Assembly (NCBI GenBank): GCA_964545715.1
Contig: CAZJHX010000041.1
Coordinates: 5,563 to 69,562 of the forward strand
Direction of reading: 5' to 3'
DNA from: CAZJHX01 sp964545715
GTDB taxonomy: Bacteria > Myxococcota_A > UBA9042 > GCA-2863065
DNA length: 64,000 nt
Shown here: positions 8,501-15,071 of the stretch, one piece after another
Numbering within the stretch: the first letter of the stretch is position 1
How the letters are laid out: each line of letters begins with the position of its first letter
Position numbers and translations under genes: made by a program
Notes under the pieces: model-generated
What the model was told of the DNA's origin: nothing
What the model saw: the letters and a program-made list of their open reading frames with translations, nothing else
Database searches by the model: none

Positions 8501-10932
8501 GCATCGACTGCACGATCGACACCTGCAACGAGGCGTACCAGTTCTGCGAGTACAAGATCGACGTCACGCTGTCGGGCTGCGGAGCGACCGGACCCTGCAC
8601 GACCAACAACCTGTGCGGTGACCTGGATCCGTGCACGCTCGACTTCTGTGACTTCGACGCGGTCGACGAAGAGGGCAACACGGTCCCGGCGTGCAGCAAC
8701 CAGCCGGCGACCGAGACCAACATCGCCGAGTGTCCGTTGGCCTGCATCGGCGACATGGACTGCTTCGACGACGACGCGTGCACGGTTGATCGTTGCGACC
8801 CGGCCAGCTTGACCTGCTTCTGGGAGAAGGTGGATTGCGTCGACGGCCTGGCCTGCACGACGGATCACACCTGCAACGCCAGCGACGGCTGTGACTTCGC
8901 GCCGATCGTCAACTGCAGCGAGGCCTGTACGGTGGACGCGGACTGCGACACCAAGGCCCCGTGCCTGGTCGGTGTCTGCGACGCCGGCGTCTGCACCATC
9001 CAGCAGAAGGCCTGCAACGACGGGCTGCCGGATACGCAGGACTTCTGCGACGCGTACACGGGTGAGTGCGGCGTGGTGGCCAAGCCGGGTTGGACTGGCT
9101 GCAGCAACGATCAGGACTGTGAGAACGGCAACGAGTGCCTGGAGCACTTGTGTGCCGCCAACGGCAGCTGCATTTACGTGGCCAAGGTCTGCGACGACAA
9201 CGCCAACTGCACGGTCGATGCGTGTGACGAGATCACCGGCTGCAAGTTCAGCGCGATCGCAGGCTGCAACAAGGGCTGCGAGCTGCTGGACGGCGAGAGC
9301 CAGGCGGACGCGGACGCCAAGTGTGATGACAGCGACTCCTGCACGGTCGACACCTGCAACACAGACAACGGTTTCTGTACCAACGTCTATGACTTGAACT
9401 GCGGCAAGACGTCCTGCACCAAGGACATCGACTGCACGGACTCCAACGCCTGCACCTGGGAGCGTTGTGTCGACGGCTTCTGCCAGACCAACCCGGTGCT
9501 GTGCCAGGACGGCAAGTCCTGCACGATTCAGAGCGCGGAGACCGGCGATGTCGAGGAAGAGGGCGGCGTCGGCGCGCCGGACTGCGACCAGAGCACGGGC
9601 TGCAACCTGCTGCCCGACGTGGAGTGCGCTGCGGTGTGCGCCACCGACAAGGACTGCGACACGGGCTATCCGTGCGTGCCGGGCAAGTGCACGGCAGGGA
9701 ACGTCTGTGAGATCACGCCGGTCGTGTGCCCGGGTGACGGCAACAACCTCACGCTGGAGTACTGCGACGACAGTGACGGCACCTGCAAGAGCCTGCCGGT
9801 GACCGAGCCGGTTGTGTCGCCGTGCACCGACGAGGTCCACTGCGACGACGGCGACGCCTGCAACGACAACGACTGCACCGGCGGCGTGTGCGTGTACGCG
9901 ACCGTTCAGTGCAACGACAGCGACCCGTGCACCATCGACAGCTGCGACCCGGCCAGCGGCTGTGTCTTTACGGCGATCCCCGACTGCCAGGGCTGCTCAA
10001 AGGACTCGGACTGCGAGACCTTCTCGCTGTGTCACACCGACAAGTGCAACACCGCGACGGCGCAGTGCCAGCACATCGCCGTGCCGGGCTGTAAGGCCTG
10101 CGAGCAGCTGACCGTGGCGGTTGACTGTGAGGACGGCGACACGTCGGGCAAGAACGGTGAGGACTGTACCCTGGATCTCTGCGACAAGGACGGCAAGTGC
10201 TTCTACCTGCCGGTCAAGAGCCCCGAGTGCAACTACGTCGAGTGCCAGAACGACGTCCAATGCTCTGACAACGCGTTCTGCACGACGAACCGCTGCAACA
10301 ACGGCTTGTGCGAGCACACCAAGATCGAGTGCATCGACGACAACCCGTGCACTCAGAACGGCTCGGCCTTCTGCACTGAGGAGATTCCGTTCTGCAACCC
10401 GCACCTCGACCTGACGTGCGGCGGCATCACGTGCGCCACCGACGACGACTGCCCGGTCAACGACGCCAACGCGTGTTACACCGGCAGCTGCACGCCGCTC
10501 GGTCAGTGCACCATCGCCCTGACCAAGTGCGACGACGGCGATCCCAAGACGATCGACTTCTGCGATCCCACCAGCGGTGAGTGCGTCTTCAAGAACTTCC
10601 CGGCCGGCAACTACGCGGGCTGCGTCGACACGCCCGAGGGCGATCCGGTCTGCGACGACGGCGACCTCTGCACGTCCGAGGACTGCGAGGAAGGCCAGTG
10701 CGTGTACATCATCAACAAGTGCAACGACTTCGATGTGTGCACGATCGACACCTGCGACCCGGTCGACGGCTGCATCTTCACCCAGCAGGACCCGTGCCCG
10801 GGCTGCGATGTGGACGCGGACTGCGACGACGGCAACTACTGCACGGACGACTTCTGCGGCACGAACGGCGCCACGCCGATCAACTGCATCAACATCCCGA
10901 AGGCGCCCGGCTCCGACCCGATCTGCGACTAA
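2566..10932 (+). CDS. Giant Cys-rich CTDC-repeat protein, main segment
   Basis: After the TGA at 2563-2565 the frame is open for about 2,790 codons to TAA at 10930-10932. The first canonical start (GTG, 2995) lies inside a repeat, and repeats are already in frame from about 2581, so this is a continuation of the upstream segment and not an independent gene. Early repeats are regular (CDDGNACTxDSCDPxTGxC). From roughly 6600 onward they alternate with more diverged modules containing CxxDxDCD-type spacing. There is no transmembrane helix or sorting signal at the C-terminus, which ends in repeat-like sequence (GSDPICD), so surface retention would need the missing N-terminus or another protein. 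Together the two segments give at least about 3,600 residues. A secreted, disulfide-stabilised adhesion or matrix protein is inferred; the binding partner is unknown. Confidence 0.85.
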   Translation: MESPRGTFASCDSETGCSDDSKCDDGNACTQDDCDALLACSYTQILCDDGNSCTVNACLPAVGCLFNDKNCNDGDFCTKDGCDTATGICTHGIIECDDGNACTLDSCDPKKGCVAEPLDIAKECDDEIPCTKELCDPVGGCQNVKLATCECPGGTNAECDDGDACTLSVCDPATNVCAQGDVVCNDNDPCTIDFCDSALGCLLEPVVCDDNQKCTADSCNAVTGICEFEALNCDDLNACTTDLCEPSIGCVNTGGDCDDKDVCTTDSCDKVAGCSNEPAIDCGDGKLCTVDSCHGVPNAAGDLIATCANTPVDCDDSNACTNDTCKAEDGQCQNEGIVCDDNSQCTLDSCAPATGCVFANKCDDSNPCTVDACEEASLGCSHTPTDCTDFVDGNDPNLCTDDTCDPASGCVNTDKDCSDGNACTVDSCSIVADGQGVKGAQCETAPVDCNDNSVCTVDLCDPATGCTNNKINCADGVYCSQDQCHFLTGCFNTPIQNCPPNGPVGCKTAADCDDKSACTTDACIGGGCKNIVISCTDGNPCTLDQCNPIAGCQFPDKDCADDDICTEDTCAGNGNCVHVQKTCNDGDPCTNDTCNQITDCTFVYGCEDNNECTFDICNPSEGCQNFSQDCSDGNACTTDTCDPATGACTYSAIDCNDDNPCTVEEDESGTSLCDEEDGCVYLKRDCDDSSKCTTDLCDPQTVDGCGYTATCADPNAGTTDGGEEITRGAHGTVTCDDSNPCTIDSCNPETGCVFVTKTCDDGNACSEDSCDPVTGFCVQKPLDCDDTSACSVDVCDPKVGCINSPVSCDDSDACTTDGCVADSGCFHAPINCNDGNDCTIDGCNPGVGCTNTPKICTDSSPCTEDTCTPATGCLNLPKDCTDYDSTGAEKVCTIDSCHESLGCIHTLIPNTVCSCEQDSECDDSDSCTNDVCVNSPTGKVCKYNPKACEDGDPCTLGFCANGDCQQVANPCDDTNACTADSCDPAAGGCQHAVIAECVYNCKVDSDCSLAIEGQACSVANCDLGQPHPTVPGEFSCVTGPKFDPAAGINLCEDGSPCTIDSCDPAKGGCVQEVKSCDDDDECTIDSCSNLDGTCTNLGVICNDDDPCTTDTCVTGEGCVGNPIDCSDGDVCTVDICNPGTGACESTGLACSDGLPCTADACNPETGECEFAAKSCDDGNNCTLNYCNPQTGECVDTIKTCDDINPCTIDSCDQGTGDCVFDGLQCSDGNKCTQDTCNAEGKCENTPINCDDGDECTIEFCDATTGGCKAVVKDCDDQNVCTTDACNSTSGDCEYTAKTCSDNNQCTADSCNPLTGACTNVKKACDDGNDCTDDYCNPLLASNEGCVNVAIAPQQCGEACQNNGECDDNNGCTADLCLFGKCVIAPMDCDDGICCTIDGCDPNTLECRYDKIPGCAEKCFGDDSLCDDQDPCTTDSCHPDSDVCIWDPDPDCVTCNSDLDCLPQFHPAAIQTGVLNFCAVGNCDKPAPGDQGKCVWSPKVCHDANICTFDQCIPTDGCQFRTAGDLDGDGQIDCDTGCDEDTDCDDDNLCTVDACELETNNCFFLPVDCNDSDACTQDYCHPSDGGCNNVADAECAGLGQDCKVEADCDIGDKCVFAACAPLDTGAVCQYEPRNCNDYNSCTTDSCDPATGCFYEKADDSCDPPKCAATSDCNDDNACTSDACVFGKCIYEPVDDCPKVYCSLDSECIDDLNCTRDECLPIGECQHNQVICQSDKGCQFFNGECIEGYGCEFNTNFDCSAPCVSDADCDSADLCYASKCGAGGVCEIQLIDAIPPDDEDAVYPTYCTDFDDCTYDVCNPLTGKCTYIPDPACVGTCKTNDDCPDLGIASCAPPKCAAGACTQNVIPCQDFNPCTADSCNGATETCQYIPIEGCVGCAADEECDDGDACTDDTCDGGNCEFDSKQNCLPCANNGDCVPPEPCQYGVCDQGSKKCKYLEIPDCVGCDPALPSNLIKEACDDGIDCTIDTCNEAYQFCEYKIDVTLSGCGATGPCTTNNLCGDLDPCTLDFCDFDAVDEEGNTVPACSNQPATETNIAECPLACIGDMDCFDDDACTVDRCDPASLTCFWEKVDCVDGLACTTDHTCNASDGCDFAPIVNCSEACTVDADCDTKAPCLVGVCDAGVCTIQQKACNDGLPDTQDFCDAYTGECGVVAKPGWTGCSNDQDCENGNECLEHLCAANGSCIYVAKVCDDNANCTVDACDEITGCKFSAIAGCNKGCELLDGESQADADAKCDDSDSCTVDTCNTDNGFCTNVYDLNCGKTSCTKDIDCTDSNACTWERCVDGFCQTNPVLCQDGKSCTIQSAETGDVEEEGGVGAPDCDQSTGCNLLPDVECAAVCATDKDCDTGYPCVPGKCTAGNVCEITPVVCPGDGNNLTLEYCDDSDGTCKSLPVTEPVVSPCTDEVHCDDGDACNDNDCTGGVCVYATVQCNDSDPCTIDSCDPASGCVFTAIPDCQGCSKDSDCETFSLCHTDKCNTATAQCQHIAVPGCKACEQLTVAVDCEDGDTSGKNGEDCTLDLCDKDGKCFYLPVKSPECNYVECQNDVQCSDNAFCTTNRCNNGLCEHTKIECIDDNPCTQNGSAFCTEEIPFCNPHLDLTCGGITCATDDDCPVNDANACYTGSCTPLGQCTIALTKCDDGDPKTIDFCDPTSGECVFKNFPAGNYAGCVDTPEGDPVCDDGDLCTSEDCEEGQCVYIINKCNDFDVCTIDTCDPVDGCIFTQQDPCPGCDVDADCDDGNYCTDDFCGTNGATPINCINIPKAPGSDPICD

Positions 10933-10939
10933 GCGCGCG

Positions 10940-11460
10940 GGACTTCGCTAACCACCAGGCGCCCGTGTCGGCGCCACCCGTTCGGCGTAGCCACGTCTTA
11001 GGCGCCGCACGCGGTCTCTCCAGCACGTCCTGACCCGTAGGCGGCGGACGGTTCTTCCACGCCTCGAACACCGGCGCGCTGGAGAACGGGTCCACCCACC
11101 CCTCCGCGTACGTGTGGCCGCCCTGCGCCGCATGCCGCCGCGCATTGTTCAGCACGTAGGCAAGAGCCCGGCGGACCTCCATCGGTGTGGTCAACGCCCG
11201 CGTGATAGCGGCTGCCGAAGACTTTGCCCTTGCGCCGCCAGACCCGGTTCAGCCCCCTGGCCACCCGGATGGTGACTGCATGGCCCTGGACAAATCCCGC
11301 GCCTGGCCGGCCTCCACAATGAGGTGCAGGTGATCGCTCATCACGCTCCAATCCGTGATGCCTTCGCCGCCGCCCAACAGTGAGCTTGCATCCGGCCCCT
11401 TTTCGAGCCCCACCCCAGGTCTTGAAGTCGAGCCGAAGTTGGCCTCTATTACGTCTCTTG
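10940..11460 (-). pseudogene. Decayed RAYT/Y1-type (IS200-like) transposase
   Basis: Pieces of one REP-associated tyrosine transposase-like protein lie in three reading frames on the minus strand. In order they are RGQLRLDFKTWGGARKGAG (start, about 11453), VMSDHLHLIVEA (the HxH metal-binding motif of the HUH/Y1 fold), ARGLNRVWRRKGKVFGSRYH (around the expected catalytic region), and EVRRALAYVLNNARRH followed by DPFSSAPVFEAW (C-terminal part). The central segment normally found between the first two pieces is missing, and at least two frameshifts separate the others, so the gene cannot make an active protein. The 3' end runs into the end of the giant repeat gene. It fills most of the 670-nt space between genes; nothing else is visible at 11460-11600. 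Confidence 0.7.
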
Positions 11461-11603
11461 CTTTGCGGGCAAGAAGGGCAGTCTGGCAACGAAACGGTAG
11501 TGGAGAACCGGCGCGCGCCTGTTCGGAGCGGGCTTGTGTTGGCGCCCTCCGCTCGACGCCCAATGGGCGCAGCGCGTACCCTCAAGCGCGAATCAGGTGC
11601 GAG

Positions 11604-12797
11604 TCACACCAGAAGGTTCAGTCGGCCTCGGAGGAAGTCCCGCGCAACAACCATGGTGTGAACCTCGTCGGGGCCGTCGGCCAGGCGGCCCGCGCGTGCG
11701 CTGCGATACCACCGCGAGAACGGCATGTCCTCGCTGTAGCCCAGGGCGCCGTGCATCTGGATGGCGTCGTCCAGCACATCGCACAGCATGTTGGCGCAGT
11801 GGTTTTTGGCCATGGAGGAGTAGGGGCGGGCCTCTTTGGCCTGGCCGGCCTCGATCATCGAGGCGCAGTGAAAGGTCATCAGGTTGCCGGCGTGGATGCG
11901 GCTGGCGGCGTCCGCGATCTTCTTTTGGATCAGCTGGTGCTCTACCAGGGTCTTGCCGAAGGCGCGGCGGGTTGTGATGTAGTCGCGGCACAGGTCCAGT
12001 GTGCGGTCCGCCAGGCCCAGCCAGCGCATGCAGTGGGTCAGGCGCGCGGGCACCAGGCGGCGCTGGGCGATGCTGAAGCCCTGGCCCTCGCCCAGCAGCA
12101 GGGCGTCTGCCGTCACGCGTACGTTGTGAAACTTGAACTCGGCCTCGCGGTGGGCCAGCAGGTCCTCGGCCATGACGCGCACGTTGCGGACCAGCTCGAC
12201 GCCCTCGGCGTGGCGGTCCACGATGAACATGCTGGCGCCGGTTCTGCGGTCGTCGCTGGTGCGCGCCATCACGATCAAGAAAGACGCCGCGTCGCCTCCG
12301 GTGGTGAACCACTTGTGCCCATTGATGACCCAGTCGTCCCCGTCACGCTCGCCGCGCGTGAGCAGGTTGCTGGGATCGGCGCCGGCACCCGGTGCGGGCT
12401 CCGTCATGGCAAAGCCGCTGGTGATCTCGCCGTCGCACAGCGGCTTGAGCCAGCGCTGCTTCACCGCGTCGCTGGCCGTCGTCAGCAGCACGTCCATGTT
12501 GCCCTGGTCCGGCGCGTCGCAGTTGAAGACGCGCGCGCCGACCGGCGACCGGCCCATCTCCCGAAACAGCACGCACATGCCCATGATCCCCAGGCCCAGC
12601 CCGCCGAACTCCGTCGGCAGATGCGGCGTCCACAGCCCCTGCGCCCTGGCCAGCCCCTGCAGCGTGCGCAGCGTGTCGTACCGCCCGTGCTGGTCCTCGA
12701 GGATGATCGCCTCCTCGTGAGGCAGGACGTGGGTGTCCACAAAGGCGCGCACGCGTCCGCGCAGCGCCGACAGATCGTCGGAGAGCTGGAAGTTCAT
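11604..12797 (-). CDS. Acyl-CoA dehydrogenase, ACAD10/11- or LvaC-like
   Basis: 397 aa, full length for a soluble FAD-dependent acyl-CoA dehydrogenase. Visible family features are GFAMTEPAPGAGADPSN with GDDWVINGHKWFTTGG (flavin/substrate-binding middle beta domain), RRAFGKTLVEHQLIQKKIAD (C-terminal helical domain) and QMHGALGYSEDMPFSRWYR. It is the last gene of a minus-strand operon after an APH-type kinase and a DUF6285 protein. That order matches lvaA-lvaB-lvaC of Pseudomonas putida, where the kinase phosphorylates a 4-hydroxyacyl-CoA and the ACAD-like enzyme moves the hydroxyl to C3. A role in 4-hydroxy-fatty-acid catabolism is therefore likelier than plain beta-oxidation, but the substrate is inferred. 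It has a strong Shine-Dalgarno sequence. Confidence 0.88.
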   Translation of the reverse strand: MNFQLSDDLSALRGRVRAFVDTHVLPHEEAIILEDQHGRYDTLRTLQGLARAQGLWTPHLPTEFGGLGLGIMGMCVLFREMGRSPVGARVFNCDAPDQGNMDVLLTTASDAVKQRWLKPLCDGEITSGFAMTEPAPGAGADPSNLLTRGERDGDDWVINGHKWFTTGGDAASFLIVMARTSDDRRTGASMFIVDRHAEGVELVRNVRVMAEDLLAHREAEFKFHNVRVTADALLLGEGQGFSIAQRRLVPARLTHCMRWLGLADRTLDLCRDYITTRRAFGKTLVEHQLIQKKIADAASRIHAGNLMTFHCASMIEAGQAKEARPYSSMAKNHCANMLCDVLDDAIQMHGALGYSEDMPFSRWYRSARAGRLADGPDEVHTMVVARDFLRGRLNLLV

Positions 12798-12801
12798 GAG
12801 G

Positions 12802-12807
12802 CCTCCT
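12802..12807 (-). promoter_or_regulatory. Strong Shine-Dalgarno (AGGAGG) for the acyl-CoA dehydrogenase
   Basis: On the minus strand AGGAGG is followed by CCTC and the ATG at 12797. It sits in the 14-nt gap after the DUF6285 stop and confirms the ACAD start. It is notable because many other genes in the window lack an obvious SD. Confidence 0.75.
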
Positions 12808-12811
12808 CAAA

Positions 12812-13234
12812 TCAGGAGATGTCGGGCGTCGTCACAAAGCGCGGGTTGATGACCGACAGCTTCTCGCGCAGGGTCTCGTTCACGTGGCTCCAGACGGCCG
12901 CCTGCTGGCGCTCGTCAAAGTCGCCGGCTTTGATCTTCGCGACCAGGGCATGATTCAGCGCGCGGATGGCGGCATGACGATCCGTGGTCTCCGCCTCTTG
13001 GGTCGCGCTCAGGTCGACCTCGGGCAGCAGCGCGCTGAGCCGCCGCATCTGCGCGGCGTTGTGGTTGTGCTCGGTGCGGATCTCGCGGGCCACGATGCTG
13101 GCCAGGTTGGCCGTGATCAGGCAGCGAAAGCTCAGCGCTTTGTCGGCGATCTGCGGCCGCACCTCCTCGGTCAGAAACTCAGCAACCGCGTCCATCAGCG
13201 TCGCTTTGTCGGGTCGATCCTGCATCTTCGTCAC
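12812..13234 (-). CDS. DUF6285 protein, LvaB-like kinase partner
   Basis: 140 aa, no signal peptide or membrane segment. The helical sequence contains LMDAVAEFLTEEVRPQI near the N-terminus and SFRCLITANLASIVAREIR, typical of the DUF6285 family, which is routinely encoded between an APH-type kinase and an acyl-CoA dehydrogenase. In Pseudomonas putida the small LvaB protein is needed for activity of the LvaA kinase. Here its ATG overlaps the kinase stop codon by 4 nt (13231-13234), consistent with equimolar production of two partners. The partner role is inferred from family and context. Confidence 0.8.
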   Translation of the reverse strand: MTKMQDRPDKATLMDAVAEFLTEEVRPQIADKALSFRCLITANLASIVAREIRTEHNHNAAQMRRLSALLPEVDLSATQEAETTDRHAAIRALNHALVAKIKAGDFDERQQAAVWSHVNETLREKLSVINPRFVTTPDIS

Positions 13235-14244
13235 ACTCCCTTCTCTATGAGTCGCAGCGCCTCGTACTCCATCTCGGCGCTACGGCGCGCGATGGCGATG
13301 AGCTCGATATCCTTTTGGGCGCCGCTGAGGTAGCGCTCGCCCTGGTACACGCAGCCGGCAGCCCAGCGCACGTTGCCGAAGACCTCCCAGTAAAGGACGT
13401 CGGCGGGGCGCACGGTGCGGCCGCTGTGTTGTTCGTAGGCCTCGTAGAAGTCCTTCCGCTGAGCAAAGCCGCCGACGGGCTTGTTGAGCTGCCCGAAGCG
13501 CCAGTCGCGTACGCAGAGCCAGGCGATGTCCTCTTCGGGCGCGCCCCAGTGCGCAAACTCCCAGTCCAGCACGGCGTTCAGGCCGTCGGCGTCGACCAGG
13601 AAGTTGCCGGTGCGAAAGTCGCCGTGAACCAGCACGGTCTCGTCGACCTGCGGCGGGTTGTCTCGCAGCCAGCTGTACGCCAGCTCCAGCGCGGGGTGCG
13701 GCTCGACCATCTCCTCGAACATGACGCGGATACCGCGCAGCGCCGAGGCGACCGGATCGCCGTCAAAATGTGTGCACAGCGCGCCGATCGGCAGGTCGGG
13801 ATGCGTCTGTGGCGTCACGGTGTGGATGCGGGCCAGCTGCTCGGCCAGCTGATCGGGCAGGCGGTCGCGGGTCTGAGTCAGCTCGGGGTTGCGCACGATG
13901 TGGCGGCCGATGGCCACGCCCGGCGCAAAGTCCATGAAGTAGCCGTTGCCGTGCTCACTGTCCCACAGCCAGCTTGCGGCGGGGGTCGCCACACCGGCGC
14001 TGACCGCGGCCCCGATGACAGGAAACTCGGTTGCGCGGCTGATGCTGCCCTTGATCGAGGAGACCGCGTCCTGCCGCAGCACCACGCGCCGGGGCTCGCC
14101 GCCTACAGTGAGCTCGATGCGCAGGTTGTCCTGGCATGCGCCGCCGATCAGCGCCTTGATGCGCCCAACCTGCACCGGCAGACCGGTCTGCCGCGCCACA
14201 TGCGTGGCGATGCGGGCCTGCAGTCCCTCGAACTCATCGGTCAT
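13231..14244 (-). CDS. APH-family phosphotransferase, LvaA/ACAD10-like acyl-CoA kinase
   Basis: 337 aa. Aminoglycoside-phosphotransferase-fold motifs are clear: catalytic loop VLVHGDFRTGNFLVD (HGDxRxGN) and Mg-binding NAVLDWEFAHWG (DWE), with an N-terminal lobe containing GGEPRRVVLRQD. The set of this kinase plus DUF6285 plus acyl-CoA dehydrogenase corresponds to bacterial LvaABC and to the single-chain eukaryotic ACAD10/11 proteins. It probably phosphorylates the hydroxyl of a 4-hydroxyacyl-CoA and not an antibiotic. It is first in its operon and divergent from a crotonase gene 65 nt away. Confidence 0.85.
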   Translation of the reverse strand: MTDEFEGLQARIATHVARQTGLPVQVGRIKALIGGACQDNLRIELTVGGEPRRVVLRQDAVSSIKGSISRATEFPVIGAAVSAGVATPAASWLWDSEHGNGYFMDFAPGVAIGRHIVRNPELTQTRDRLPDQLAEQLARIHTVTPQTHPDLPIGALCTHFDGDPVASALRGIRVMFEEMVEPHPALELAYSWLRDNPPQVDETVLVHGDFRTGNFLVDADGLNAVLDWEFAHWGAPEEDIAWLCVRDWRFGQLNKPVGGFAQRKDFYEAYEQHSGRTVRPADVLYWEVFGNVRWAAGCVYQGERYLSGAQKDIELIAIARRSAEMEYEALRLIEKGV

Positions 14245-14296
14245 GAGGGTCGCAGAGAACCCGAAAAACCGCGGTAAGTCGAGGGGAATTTAACGG

Positions 14297-14302
14297 TAGG
14301 GT
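14297..14302 (+). promoter_or_regulatory. Candidate -10 box (TAGGGT) 7 nt before the crotonase ATG
   Basis: The TAnnnT hexamer ends 7 nt before the start codon, so transcription would begin at or next to the ATG (leaderless). No convincing -35 is seen. It is one member of a pattern repeated across the window. Confidence 0.4.
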
Positions 14303-14309
14303 CACCACC

Positions 14310-15071
14310 ATGAGCGTACGAATCGAGAAGAGCGGATACGTCACCACGGTCATCATCGACCGTCCCGAGCGTCGCAACGCCGTCGACCGGGATACGGCGC
14401 TGGCGTTGGCGGACGCCTTCAGAGCGTTTGAGGCGGATGACGAGGCGCGCGTGGCTGTTTTGTTCGGCGAGCACGGCAACTTCTGTGCGGGTGCGGATCT
14501 CAAGGCCATCGCCGAGGGCAGGGGCAACCGGATCGGCGCCGACGGAGATGGACCGATGGGGCCGACGCGTATGGTGCTGAGCAAGCCGGTGATCGCCGCT
14601 GTGGCCGGGTACGCGGTGGCCGGTGGGCTGGAGCTGGCGCTGTGGTGCGACCTGCGCGTGGCCGAGGAGGACGCGATCTTCGGCGTCTTCTGCCGCCGCT
14701 TCGGCGTGCCGCTTATCGATGGCGGGACGATACGCCTACCGCGCCTGATCGGCCGCAGTCGTGCGATGGATCTGATTCTCACGGGGCGGCCCGTCAGCGC
14801 GGACGAGGCGCTGAAGCTGGGCCTGGCCAACCGGGTGGTGCCCAGCGGTACCGCGCGCGCCGAGGCGGAGGCGCTGGCGGCGCAGATAGCGGCCTTTCCT
14901 CAGGGCTGCATGCGCGCGGATCGGGCCAGCGCCTACGCTCAGGAGGGCGTGGACCTGGCGGCCGCGTTGGCCAATGAGTTTGCCGGTGGCGTGCGAGTAT
15001 TGCAGTCTGAGAGCCTGGCGGGGGCGACGCGTTTTGCCGCCGGCGAGGGTCGTCACGGAGGGTTCGAATGA
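14310..15071 (+). CDS. Enoyl-CoA hydratase/isomerase (crotonase) family protein
   Basis: 253 aa, standard crotonase length. The oxyanion-hole segment HGNFCAGADLKAIAEG, the second conserved block VAGYAVAGGLELALWCDLR, and the C-terminal region with LTGRPVSADEALKLGLANRV all match the family. In the second half the acidic residue typical of hydratases is replaced by RFGVPLIDGGTIRLPRLIG. Substrate cannot be read from sequence, but divergence from the LvaABC-like operon suggests it could act on the same acyl-CoA chain. The stop overlaps the start of the next gene (ATGA), a lipoprotein with no obvious metabolic link. Confidence 0.88.
   Translation: MSVRIEKSGYVTTVIIDRPERRNAVDRDTALALADAFRAFEADDEARVAVLFGEHGNFCAGADLKAIAEGRGNRIGADGDGPMGPTRMVLSKPVIAAVAGYAVAGGLELALWCDLRVAEEDAIFGVFCRRFGVPLIDGGTIRLPRLIGRSRAMDLILTGRPVSADEALKLGLANRVVPSGTARAEAEALAAQIAAFPQGCMRADRASAYAQEGVDLAAALANEFAGGVRVLQSESLAGATRFAAGEGRHGGFE

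Larger units (their letters stand above)
2..10929 (+). repeat. Tandem coding repeats of about 72 nt (24 aa) across the giant gene
   Basis: The nucleotide sequence cycles through near-copies of tgcgacgacggcaacgc followed by tgcacc and a second Cys-rich block, with a period close to 72-75 nt. Dividing about 10.9 kb by that period suggests on the order of 140-150 units; they were not individually counted. The skewed composition leaves spurious long open frames on the other strand and in other frames. Confidence 0.85.

Noticed and set aside
7051..9840. Long (929-codon) open frame on the minus strand, and several others antisense to the repeat gene
   Set aside because: The repeats lack stop codons in other frames because of their composition; the translated product is low-complexity Val/Ala/Arg with no family features, whereas the plus-strand frame has consistent Cys repeats.
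11355..12953. 532-codon plus-strand open frame across the acyl-CoA dehydrogenase region
   Set aside because: It is antisense to clear ACAD motifs and has no recognisable domain.
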